From Bradyrhizobium diazoefficiens (GTDB taxonomy: Bacteria; Pseudomonadota; Alphaproteobacteria; Rhizobiales; Xanthobacteraceae): a stretch of DNA of 64,000 nt. Within the stretch, counting starts at the first letter, position 1. Every line of letters starts with the position of its first letter. The notes below the pieces were generated by a model that was given only the letters and a program-made list of their open reading frames with translations, made no database searches and was not told the DNA's origin. The stretch is taken from the NCBI RefSeq assembly GCF_018131015.1, contig NZ_JAFCJJ010000035.1, positions 1 to 64,000 of the forward strand, written 5' to 3'. The translations under genes were made by a program, and so were the position numbers. Below are positions 55,726-62,575 of this stretch, piece by piece.

Positions 55726-55886
55726 GTCATCCCCGCGCAACGGCGAAGCCGTTGTCGCTGGAGGCGCGAGGCATGGGACGCAACGCGTCCCATGCGGAGC
55801 CTCGAAGGATGAACGGCCCCGATGCAGCCGGGCCGTTCATCCTTCGAGGGCCGCTGAAGAAGCGGCCGCCTCAGGATGACGGGGAC
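55726..55886. repeat. Composite nested palindromic element that extends into the merR-type gene
   Basis: The outer ends are CCCGTCATCC (55726-) and GGATGACGGG (55873-). Inside lie three hairpins: CAACGGC/GCCGTTG, GCATGGGACG/CGTCCCATGC (55771-55780/55786-55795), and a 20-bp pair (55800-55819/55830-55849). The right end supplies the last codons and TGA of the MerR-type gene (stop at 55871-55873). It is probably a mobile or amplified intergenic element. Confidence 0.8.
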
Positions 55887-56284
55887 AGGGATGTCCCGCA
55901 TCCCCCCTGCAGGATCACGCAGTCGGGCGCGGCGCCATCGCAACATGTCGTCTCGCAGCCGTTGACCAGCGCGGCCACGGTCGCCTCCAGTGCACGCAGC
56001 TCGGCGATCCTGGCCCGGATCGATCCGAGATGCTTCTCCGCAAAGGTTTTGGTTTCGCTGCAAGGCGAGCGAGCCTGCACCGAAGCCAGGACTGCACGGA
56101 TCTCATCGATCGAAAAATCGAGCTCGCGGCAGCGCCTGATGAGGCTGAGCGCCTTGAGATCGTCGCTGCCATAGATGCGCTGGCCGCCCTGCCGCGCCGG
56201 CGGCGTCAGCAGGCCGACGCTCTCGTAATAGCGGACGGTGGGAACGGAGACGCCGGCGGCTTCGGCGAGGACGCCAATTCTCAT
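55871..56284 (-). CDS. MerR-family metal-responsive regulator
   Basis: A 137-residue MerR-type activator. The N-terminal helix-turn-helix/wing (IGVLAEAAGVSVPTVRYYE, then LLTPPARQGGQRIYG) is followed by a dimerisation helix (FAEKHLGSIRARIAELRALE). The Cys in RSPCSET and the Cys-rich C-terminus (GCETTCCDGAAPDC) align with the Hg-ligand pattern C82/C117/C126 of MerR, so it probably senses a thiophilic metal. It diverges from the MerT-like gene and would act on the promoter at 56304-56334. The last residues are encoded by the adjacent repeat. Confidence 0.85.
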   Translation of the reverse strand: MRIGVLAEAAGVSVPTVRYYESVGLLTPPARQGGQRIYGSDDLKALSLIRRCRELDFSIDEIRAVLASVQARSPCSETKTFAEKHLGSIRARIAELRALEATVAALVNGCETTCCDGAAPDCVILQGGCGTSLSPSS

Positions 56285-56303
56285 GGAAGCTTTCACTTTT
56301 CGC

Positions 56304-56334
56304 TTGAACCTCAAGTGGCTTGAGGGCGTACCGA
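56304..56334 (+). promoter_or_regulatory. MerR-type promoter/operator with 19-bp spacer
   Basis: The -35 TTGAAC (56304-56309) and a weak -10 TACCGA (56329-56334) are separated by 19 bases. The palindrome CCTCAAG-TGG-CTTGAGG (56309-56325) lies between them. This long spacer containing the operator is characteristic of MerR-family activation. It directs the MerT-like gene. Confidence 0.8.
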
Positions 56335-56369
56335 TCCGGTCCTTGACGCACAAGATCGAGGAGAAACAC

Positions 56370-56795
56370 ATGAGCGTTATTGGACCGTCCTGCAACCTCC
56401 CGTCGGAGACGTCGCCGGCTTGCGGCTGCACAGCCAAGATCTCTGCCGAGACCGGGCCCGGCGGCGGCAAGGCCGCAGGCGCAGCCGTCGCGACGGCGAC
56501 GATCGCCGTGGCCTGCGCGGCGTGCTGCGTGCTCCCTTTCGCGTTGCCTGCCGTCGCGCTCGCCGGCGTCGGCGGCGCGATCGCCGTGCTGGGCCGCGCG
56601 CACGGCCTGATGACAATCCTGTCGATCGCCGTGGTGCTGGGCGCCTGGGGCTGGATCGGCTGGCGGTCCCGCACGGCGGGCCTGAAAATCCGCAAGCCAG
56701 CGCTGGCTGCGATGGGCGCAGCAACCGTCCTCACGGCAATTGCGGCACTGGCGCCGATTCTCGGGCCCACCGTCCTCTGCGTCATCGGGGACTGA
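56370..56795 (+). CDS. MerT-like small membrane transporter
   Basis: A 141-residue protein with three or four hydrophobic helices. The first helix carries CAACCVLPFALPAVAL, matching the vicinal-Cys-Pro motif of MerT mercuric transporters. The N-terminal tail has its own CNLPSETSPACGC thiols. A GGAGAA site upstream supports the ATG at 56370. It lacks a separate MerP or reductase partner in the window. Other metals (e.g. cadmium or lead) are possible. Confidence 0.75.
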   Translation: MSVIGPSCNLPSETSPACGCTAKISAETGPGGGKAAGAAVATATIAVACAACCVLPFALPAVALAGVGGAIAVLGRAHGLMTILSIAVVLGAWGWIGWRSRTAGLKIRKPALAAMGAATVLTAIAALAPILGPTVLCVIGD

Positions 56796-56806
56796 AGGTC
56801 GCCGAT

Positions 56807-56904
56807 CTAAAGCGCGATGAGATGAATCATCATCGCGCTTTAGGTTGTTGTTTGAGCATGATCTTTTCGGAAAACCGCTGCGCACTTTTCCGGATCATGC
56901 TCTA
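56807..56904 (+). repeat. Composite palindromic repeat, copy 2
   Basis: Same two-hairpin organisation as 51745-51845, with high sequence identity along the full length. The right end (GATCATGCTCTA) includes the cbtA stop codon on the opposite strand at 56902-56904, so the element defines the cbtA 3' end. Confidence 0.85.
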
Positions 56905-57657
56905 GGCGCGCGCAACCCCGGAATCGAAACGGGCAAACAGCGCGCTCGTCACGGCGCCCAGCAGGGTCCAGAACACCAGGCTGGTCACCGTGACGGCGGT
57001 GACGAACTGGTGCAGCAGCGCGGCCGGCACGTTGGACTGGCCGTGCGCGAGCTCGGGCGCGCCGATCAAATGCGGCAGGATCAGGAGGACCACGCCCGCA
57101 ATCGCCGCCGGCGCCGAGCGGCGGAACACGATCAGGGCAAGGCCCGCAGCCGTCGCAAGCACGGCGACCAGCCACCAGATCTGGCGCGACAGCAGCGGGG
57201 CCGCCTCCATGCCCGGAAGCTCCGGCGGCAGGCCGAGGCCGGGCGCGACGGTGAACACGGCAAAGCCCGCCAGTCCCCACATCAGGCCTTCGTGCCAGGA
57301 CACGCCCTCGCCGGTGGCGCCGCTGCGGACGGCGAAGAAGCCGGCGAGCAGCATCGCAAAGCCAATGGCCGTCAGCACGTTGGCGGCGGCCGTGTAGGCG
57401 TTGCGCTCCAGCCCGTCGCGCGGCTCCCACGCCCCGGCGCCATGGTCGTGATCGGCGTGATCGTGGGACGCATGGTCGTGGCCCGCCGCCGGCGCCGCCG
57501 TTGCGGCGTCGTGCTGATGGGTCTCCCCAGCCTTCTCGAAGACCTCGGCCTTCAGGATCAGGGGGACGGTGCCGAATTGCTGGGCGACCGTGACGATGAG
57601 ACCAACGATGAAACCGGCAATGACCGACGAGAAGACGATCGAGCGAAAAATGCTCAT
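56902..57657 (-). CDS. cbtA: Cobalt transporter subunit CbtA
   Basis: A 251-residue protein with about six membrane helices. After the first helix (IVFSSVIAGFIVGLIVTVAQQ) a periplasmic or loop stretch is rich in His/Asp (HDHASHDHADHDHG), likely metal-binding. The segment WHEGLMWGLAGFAVFTVAPGLGLPPELPG is the CbtA signature. It lies 10 bases downstream of cbtB and is within the B12-riboswitch-led operon, supporting cobalt uptake for cobalamin synthesis. Confidence 0.93.
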   Translation of the reverse strand: MSIFRSIVFSSVIAGFIVGLIVTVAQQFGTVPLILKAEVFEKAGETHQHDAATAAPAAGHDHASHDHADHDHGAGAWEPRDGLERNAYTAAANVLTAIGFAMLLAGFFAVRSGATGEGVSWHEGLMWGLAGFAVFTVAPGLGLPPELPGMEAAPLLSRQIWWLVAVLATAAGLALIVFRRSAPAAIAGVVLLILPHLIGAPELAHGQSNVPAALLHQFVTAVTVTSLVFWTLLGAVTSALFARFDSGVARA

Positions 57658-57667
57658 GCCATCCCGG

Positions 57668-57865
57668 CTAGTGGCAGGGGAACGCGTTCGAATGGCGCAC
57701 ATCGTGCGCGGCATTGTGCACGACGTCGATGTGCGAGAAGCCGACCACGCCAACGATGAAGACACCGAGCACCATGGCCATCAGGGCCTGCGAAAGCCGC
57801 CCCACCTGACCGGCTGCGACCGGCAGATGCGTAACCTGTGCATTGGTGAGCTGGGACGGGCTCAT
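57668..57865 (-). CDS. cbtB: Cobalt transporter subunit CbtB
   Basis: A 65-residue single-helix protein (LSQALMAMVLGVFIVGVVGF) with a His-rich C-terminal HIDVVHNAAHDVRHSNAFPCH tail (here read as histidine ligands after FSHID), the usual CbtB end. Partner of CbtA; always found next to it. It overlaps the upstream DUF1488-like gene by four bases. Confidence 0.9.
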   Translation of the reverse strand: MSPSQLTNAQVTHLPVAAGQVGRLSQALMAMVLGVFIVGVVGFSHIDVVHNAAHDVRHSNAFPCH

Positions 57866-58158
57866 GGGGATTCTCCGTTGGCAATCTGGCGGTCTTCTAG
57901 CAGCTTCCGGGCGACATCGCGACTGGTAAGATGCAGGCTGGTCCCGGGCGGGATATTCCTCCGGGCGATCTTGGCCCCGGCGGCGGCGCGAAAGGCGGCT
58001 TCAAAGCGCCGGAAATAGCCGAGGCACTGCTCCGGCGTGGGCTCGGCGCCGAGCAGCGTCCGGAAGGCGCCCCGGTGCACGGCGCAGATCGCGCCATGCC
58101 CGGTGACGGCAAAGACCAGCGACGCGATGTCGTCGCGCCAATGGACCTCGTCGCTCAA
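57862..58158 (-). CDS. Small DUF1488-like protein
   Basis: A 98-residue protein. FAVTGHGAICAVHRGAFRTLLG then CLGYFRRFEAAFRAAAGAKIARR resembles the DUF1488 pattern, but identification is tentative. The gene lies between a TonB receptor and cbtB, 54 bases after the former and overlapping the latter, in a B12-controlled operon. Function unknown. Confidence 0.6.
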   Translation of the reverse strand: MSDEVHWRDDIASLVFAVTGHGAICAVHRGAFRTLLGAEPTPEQCLGYFRRFEAAFRAAAGAKIARRNIPPGTSLHLTSRDVARKLLEDRQIANGESP

Positions 58159-58212
58159 GCGGGTCTCCTTCGTTTTCGAACTCTAGTCCATTTGGCAGCG
58201 GGTGACAGCCCG

Positions 58213-60438
58213 TCAGAACGTGGCGCCGGCCTTGAGCAGATAGGTGCGGCCGGGCAGCGGATAGGCGCTGAAGCGGCCGTCGGTGAAGGTGCTTGCGATG
58301 GCGTAGTCGTAGTAGAGCGCATTCAGGAGATTGTTGACGCTGAGCGACCAGAAGTAGCGCTCATATTGTCCGCTGAGCTTGAGGTCGATCGTGCCGTTGG
58401 CGGGGATCGGCCGCTGGGTTCCGGCCTGGTCGTTGTCCATGCGACGCTCGCTCCAGAAGCGCGCGGTGGCGTCGAGCACAAGATAGTTCTGCCAGATGTT
58501 CCAGGTGAGGCCCGCGCTCGCCGTGTAGCGCGACACCAGAGGAACGTCGTTGCCGGCCCAGATGCCTTCGCGGAAGATCGCCCGCGTAACGGCCATGCCG
58601 GAGCGCAGCAGCAGGGTGTCGTTGACACGATATGAGAGACTTGTCTCCGAGCCGTAACGGCGGGTCGGATCGAGATTGGTGTTGTAGAACAGGACCGGAT
58701 TGAAATGAATCTCGTTGGTGAGATCCATCAAATAGAGGCTGCTCTGCACTTGCAGTCCGCCCCCTCTGATGCGCAGCCCGCCCTCGATGTCCTCTGAGGT
58801 CTGGGTCCTGAGCTGAAACGTCTGCGGCAGCGGATTGAAGAAGGGGTCGAATGACGGGCCTGACGACAGGCGCTCGTCGACGTCGGGCGTGCGGAAGGCG
58901 CGCGCAGCGCGGCCGAACAGCGAGACCATGCCGTTGAGGCGATGCTCGGCACCGAGATGCAGCGCGTATTGCGTCTCGTCGCTCCTGAGCGGGAGCGCCC
59001 CGATGTCGGCGTTGAAGGGAGCTGCGGGATCGAAATTGTCGCGCGCCGAGAGGCTGACGTTCTGCGCCCGCGCGCCGTAGGACACATCGGTCGCCGGCGT
59101 GACGCTCACCGTGTGCTGGAAGTATCCAGCGACCGTCTGCTGCCTGAGGTCGTAATTGTGCCAGGCGGCGAGACCCTGGCCGGCGCCGCGGTTCTGCTGA
59201 AAGTTCGCATCGGTATAGTCGATGCCGGTCAGGAGCTGCGACGGCATTCCGAGCAGCAGGCTCTTCACGCTGAGCCGCGGCGTGATCGACCACGTCGTCA
59301 GATGGGCGTCGACATAGGTCGACGTGAAGAAGGCGGGGACCGGCGTCGGGCTGAAGAAGAACGCGCTCTGCTGCTTCTTGTCGCGTACGCCGCCATCGAC
59401 GATGAGGTCGACGCCGTTGACTAAGGACTTCGTGAAGCCCGCTGACGCGCCAAAACCCTGCTGGTTGGCGTAGTTGAAGGGCGTGCCGGTCCCCTTCCGG
59501 TTGGTCGCGAGCTCGTCGACGCCGATGGAGGGATCGACGGTGCGCCCGCCCGGCAGTCTCAGCTCCTGATTATCGCCGGTTACGTTGAAGAACGCGGTCA
59601 GGCCTGATGCCGTGTAGTTCAAATTGCCAACGCCGTTCTCCTGAACGTAGCGATTGTTGTCGCGGTAGCTGTCGGTCTTGACGGCATTGCCGTAGAACGA
59701 GGTCGACCACGGACCGGAGTTGAGCGACGTCGAGACATTGCCAAGCCGGGTGTTGAACGAGCCGAAGCCGGCTTCGATGCGCGCGGCCGCGGGCGGTCCG
59801 CCGGCGCCAGTCCTGGTGACGATGTTGATCACGCCGCCGACCGCGTTGTCCCCGTAGAGCACCGCACCGGAATTGCCGCGCGTGATCTCGATCCGCTCGA
59901 CGGAATCGAGCGGGATGGTGGAGAGGTCCACCTGCGCCATGTCGATGTCGTTCAGCCGCCTTCCGTTGACCAGCACCAGCGTGTTGGCGGTGGCGAAGGC
60001 GCCGAAGCCGCGCAGGTCGACGGTGGTTTTTGCACCGACCGGCCCGCCATAGAACGTCGTGAGCTGGGCGCCCGGCGTCTGCGTCGCGATGATCTCGGCG
60101 AGCGACTGTGACGGCGAATGCGCGATATCCGCGGCCGTGATGACGGTGGTGGCGGCCCCGACGATGCCGCCGTTGCCAACGGCCGCTCCACCACCAGTGC
60201 CGGACGAGCCGGCCCCCTCGCCTGCCGGTCCGCGGCTCGGCTGCCTCTTCGTGTCGCCATCGCCTGTGGCCCTCGCGCGCGTGCGGTTCTGATCCTCAGG
60301 GCGCGTCACTTCGATCGGCGGCAGCTGCGCCTCGGCGGCCTGCTGCGCGCGGGCGATGGAAGGATCGAGCGAAGTCAGAAAAACGGACGCGAACAGGCCG
60401 ACGCTCAGGCGCCTGGCGGCAAAGAGAACAAGGGACAC
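58213..60438 (-). CDS. TonB-dependent receptor, BtuB-like
   Basis: A 741-residue outer-membrane receptor with a signal peptide, a TonB-box-like PPIEVT and an Ala/Gly-rich linker of about 60 residues. The plug domain has TTVDLRGFGAFATANTLVLV and GNSGAVLYGDNAVGGVINIVTRTG, then comes a 22-strand barrel ending in aromatic Phe (LLKAGATF). The cobalamin riboswitch directly upstream and downstream cbtBA suggest it imports corrinoids (or cobalt complexes). Not proven from sequence alone. Confidence 0.88.
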   Translation of the reverse strand: MSLVLFAARRLSVGLFASVFLTSLDPSIARAQQAAEAQLPPIEVTRPEDQNRTRARATGDGDTKRQPSRGPAGEGAGSSGTGGGAAVGNGGIVGAATTVITAADIAHSPSQSLAEIIATQTPGAQLTTFYGGPVGAKTTVDLRGFGAFATANTLVLVNGRRLNDIDMAQVDLSTIPLDSVERIEITRGNSGAVLYGDNAVGGVINIVTRTGAGGPPAAARIEAGFGSFNTRLGNVSTSLNSGPWSTSFYGNAVKTDSYRDNNRYVQENGVGNLNYTASGLTAFFNVTGDNQELRLPGGRTVDPSIGVDELATNRKGTGTPFNYANQQGFGASAGFTKSLVNGVDLIVDGGVRDKKQQSAFFFSPTPVPAFFTSTYVDAHLTTWSITPRLSVKSLLLGMPSQLLTGIDYTDANFQQNRGAGQGLAAWHNYDLRQQTVAGYFQHTVSVTPATDVSYGARAQNVSLSARDNFDPAAPFNADIGALPLRSDETQYALHLGAEHRLNGMVSLFGRAARAFRTPDVDERLSSGPSFDPFFNPLPQTFQLRTQTSEDIEGGLRIRGGGLQVQSSLYLMDLTNEIHFNPVLFYNTNLDPTRRYGSETSLSYRVNDTLLLRSGMAVTRAIFREGIWAGNDVPLVSRYTASAGLTWNIWQNYLVLDATARFWSERRMDNDQAGTQRPIPANGTIDLKLSGQYERYFWSLSVNNLLNALYYDYAIASTFTDGRFSAYPLPGRTYLLKAGATF

Positions 60439-60549
60439 AGTCGAAACCTCGGCATGACGTCAGTGGCACGTCACAGCGAACAAGGTTTCTCGGAGCGATT
60501 GCTCTGATGAAGCCGATGCCTGTACTCCCCGACCGACATCTTCGCGTGT

Positions 60550-60745
60550 GACCACGGCTGACGGCAGGTCTCCTGGCTCGCGGGTCGTTACCTCACCGTC
60601 GCCTTCCCGGGACCGAGATTCCCAGTGGCACAGGACGAAAGGCTCACCGCTTACAGTTGCGGGGGCAGCCATGGCGTTGGAAACATCCCGTCGGGACAAT
60701 TCCGCACCACGTTCCCTTTTGATCTCCGTGAGGAGAACCGTCAGG
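60550..60745 (-). promoter_or_regulatory. Cobalamin riboswitch upstream of the TonB receptor
   Basis: Read on the minus strand it contains the conserved riboswitch core: GGGAACGTGGTGCGGAA, then GCTGCCCCCGCAACTGTAAG, GCCACTGGGA, and GCGAGCCAGGAGACCTGCC, whose AGCCAGGAGACCTGCC part (60563-60578) is a perfect B12 box. It should repress the receptor-cbtBA operon when adenosylcobalamin is abundant. Confidence 0.93.
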
Positions 60746-60832
60746 CGTCATCTACGGGTCGTTTGAGCCATGAGTCAATCCGGAGGTCGCGCGAGGATCG
60801 AAACACCGCCCGCAAAGTTTGCGCCGGCGCAA

Positions 60833-61054
60833 TCAGGCCGGCTCCGTCTCGCGGCGCGTCCGCACCACCGCCCGCTCGCCGGCGTCAACGAGCTGGCCGA
60901 TGCCGGTTCGCCCTGCGAGCGCGCAGCGAATGATGTGCTCGGCCACCGACCTGCGGAAACCGTGATCCTCGCCGCCGGGCCGATTGCGACAGATCCGGTC
61001 GAGCGCCAGCTTCATGTTGATCCGTGTGCGGGTGTCGAAATGCTCGCTGATCAT
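60833..61054 (-). CDS. Small conserved-looking hypothetical protein
   Basis: A 73-residue protein. ISEHFDTRTRINMKLALDRI and VAEHIIRCALAGRTGIGQLV are helical and look structured. An AGAGG site lies 8 bases upstream of the ATG at 61054. Not recognised; it may be a small cytoplasmic regulatory protein. Located between the B12 riboswitch and the zinc-ribbon gene. Confidence 0.55.
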   Translation of the reverse strand: MISEHFDTRTRINMKLALDRICRNRPGGEDHGFRRSVAEHIIRCALAGRTGIGQLVDAGERAVVRTRRETEPA

Positions 61055-61154
61055 GCGCCCGGCCTCTGCTCGCGTTGGTTCGCCTGCGTTGATTCCTGGG
61101 CACAGAACGTTTTGCGACTGCGCGGGTTCCAATCGCGCGAGCGGGATTGGCGGC

Positions 61155-61412
61155 CTATGTCCGCCCACGCGGGCGCTGGGCCTGGGCCCAGGCCGCCGCC
61201 ACGTCACGCGGCGGAACCTCGATGCGCTTGATGGGCGTCAGCTCGCCGCTTGGCGAGACGATCGCGGTCTCCTCACGATGGCAGCGCGGGCACACGAAGC
61301 GGACCTCATGCGGGGTCGCCGACCAGCTCGACCGCTTGAGATTGGCCGCCATCGGCCAGGCCGCGCAATGCGAGCACGACACCAGAAACCGACCGGGATC
61401 GAGCATACCCAT
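61155..61412 (-). CDS. Small zinc-ribbon protein
   Basis: An 85-residue protein with two CxxC-type pairs (SCSHC and FVCPRCH) about 30 residues apart, as in a zinc ribbon. C-terminal half contains PSGELTPIKRIEVPPRDVAAA. A CGGAGACC ribosome binding site supports the start MGMLDPGRF at 61412. Function unknown. Confidence 0.65.
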   Translation of the reverse strand: MGMLDPGRFLVSCSHCAAWPMAANLKRSSWSATPHEVRFVCPRCHREETAIVSPSGELTPIKRIEVPPRDVAAAWAQAQRPRGRT

Positions 61413-61536
61413 TCCACTGGTCTCCGCGTCCCACCCACCGCTCAACGATTAACCCATGTGAATCGTTCCGGTGCCAAGACACCGTTCCAAGATACCACCG
61501 TTCCCCGGGGGCCGGGCCGTTGGCGGCGCCGGCCGG

Positions 61537-61749
61537 TCAGCGCGCCCCCTTGAGCGAGCAGGAGGTGGTGCAGGTGACCGTGGTGCCGCGGTCGCACGCC
61601 TTGCAGGCGGCGACGCACTGATTCATGTCGCGGGGATTGAAGGAGCTGTAGGTCCGCATCTCGCAGACCGGAGTCGAGCCCGTGATGTCTTGCGCCTGAT
61701 TGCAGGCCGCCGTCATGAGTGCGAGGAGGATGAGCACGAGAGCGCGCAT
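61537..61749 (-). CDS. Small Cys-rich putative lipoprotein
   Basis: A 70-residue protein with a hydrophobic N-terminus and lipobox LMTAAC, then six or so Cys in the C-terminal half (VAACKACDRGTTVTCTTSCS). Likely a periplasmic disulfide-rich lipoprotein; no family assigned. Confidence 0.65.
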   Translation of the reverse strand: MRALVLILLALMTAACNQAQDITGSTPVCEMRTYSSFNPRDMNQCVAACKACDRGTTVTCTTSCSLKGAR

Positions 61750-61829
61750 GCATCAAAGGATGCGCAACAGACGTTAAAAACGGCTTTCGGCCGCGCCCCG
61801 TAACCTCACGGTGGCTCCGTGCATCACAC

Positions 61830-61878
61830 CCAAACAACAACCTCAGGCGCGATGATCGGTCCCCATCTCATCGCGCTC
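61830..61878 (-). repeat. Composite palindromic repeat, partial inverted copy
   Basis: Read on the minus strand it matches the left half of the 51745 and 56807 elements (GAGCGCGATGAG..., then ATCATCGCGC, then TGAGGTTGTTGTTTGG). The second hairpin is missing, so it is a truncated copy in inverse orientation. Confidence 0.7.
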
Positions 61879-61901
61879 CAGTTGCGCAAATCAGCGCGGC
61901 C

Positions 61902-62078
61902 TCATGCCACCGCCCTGGTCGCGACGGCGCGGCGCGCCTCGTCCGCCATCTGGTCGTAGTGTCCGGCGAGCTTGAGATAGAAGTCCCGCTTTGCGCTGTC
62001 GGTGGTGAGCTTGGCAATGAGCTCGCATTCCGCGGTGAGTGTCTCGCACCGCTCGAGCCTGCTCTCGAGTTCTGTCAT
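61902..62078 (-). CDS. Small coiled-coil-like protein
   Basis: A 58-residue protein, helical throughout (ESRLERCETLTAECELIAKL and FYLKLAGHYDQMADEARRAV), with two Cys. A GATGGGGA site lies upstream of the ATG at 62078. Typical of conserved small Bradyrhizobium proteins; no role known. Confidence 0.6.
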   Translation of the reverse strand: MTELESRLERCETLTAECELIAKLTTDSAKRDFYLKLAGHYDQMADEARRAVATRAVA

Positions 62079-62261
62079 CGGCGTATCCCCATCAAAACGC
62101 CTCACGGACTCAAACCTAAGCCGGGAAAATGGGTCACGGCGAACATCGTTATGGACCAGAATCTTTTTTGTCCGGAAAGACACACTCGGCGGGCGCCTTG
62201 CATCCCCCGCACCGGTCGGATGTTGACGCACCTCGCACCAGATGCCAGTTTCATGACCGGT

Positions 62262-62445
62262 AGTGTCCGCAAGGACGTTTAAGGGAATGCGGTGCGTCCG
62301 TTTCGGCGGGCAATTCCGCGGCTGCCCCCGCAACTGTAGGCGGATAGCCGACGACCAGCAAAACCACTGGAGCCCGTTCGGGCCTCTGGGAAGGTGGTCG
62401 AAGGCCATGACCCGCGAGCCAGGAAACCTGCTGCCAGCCATGGTC
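62262..62445 (+). promoter_or_regulatory. Second cobalamin riboswitch
   Basis: Conserved elements in order: AAGGGAATGCGGTGCG (about 62278-), GGCTGCCCCCGCAACTGTAG, CCACTGG, CTGGGAAGGTGG, and GCGAGCCAGGAAACCTGCT (B12 box at 62417-62432, two mismatches to consensus). It is on the plus strand upstream of a TonB receptor gene. Confidence 0.92.
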
Positions 62446-62575
62446 ACGCGCGAACGCATTGGGCGGGGTGCCCCGATGTCGGAAGAGTAGCCAACGCATC
62501 TGCCGCCTGGGGCGAAGGCAGAACTGCCAAGGCAACCGCGGTGACGGTTTGTTTGCGTCGCCGCAGAGCGTTGTC

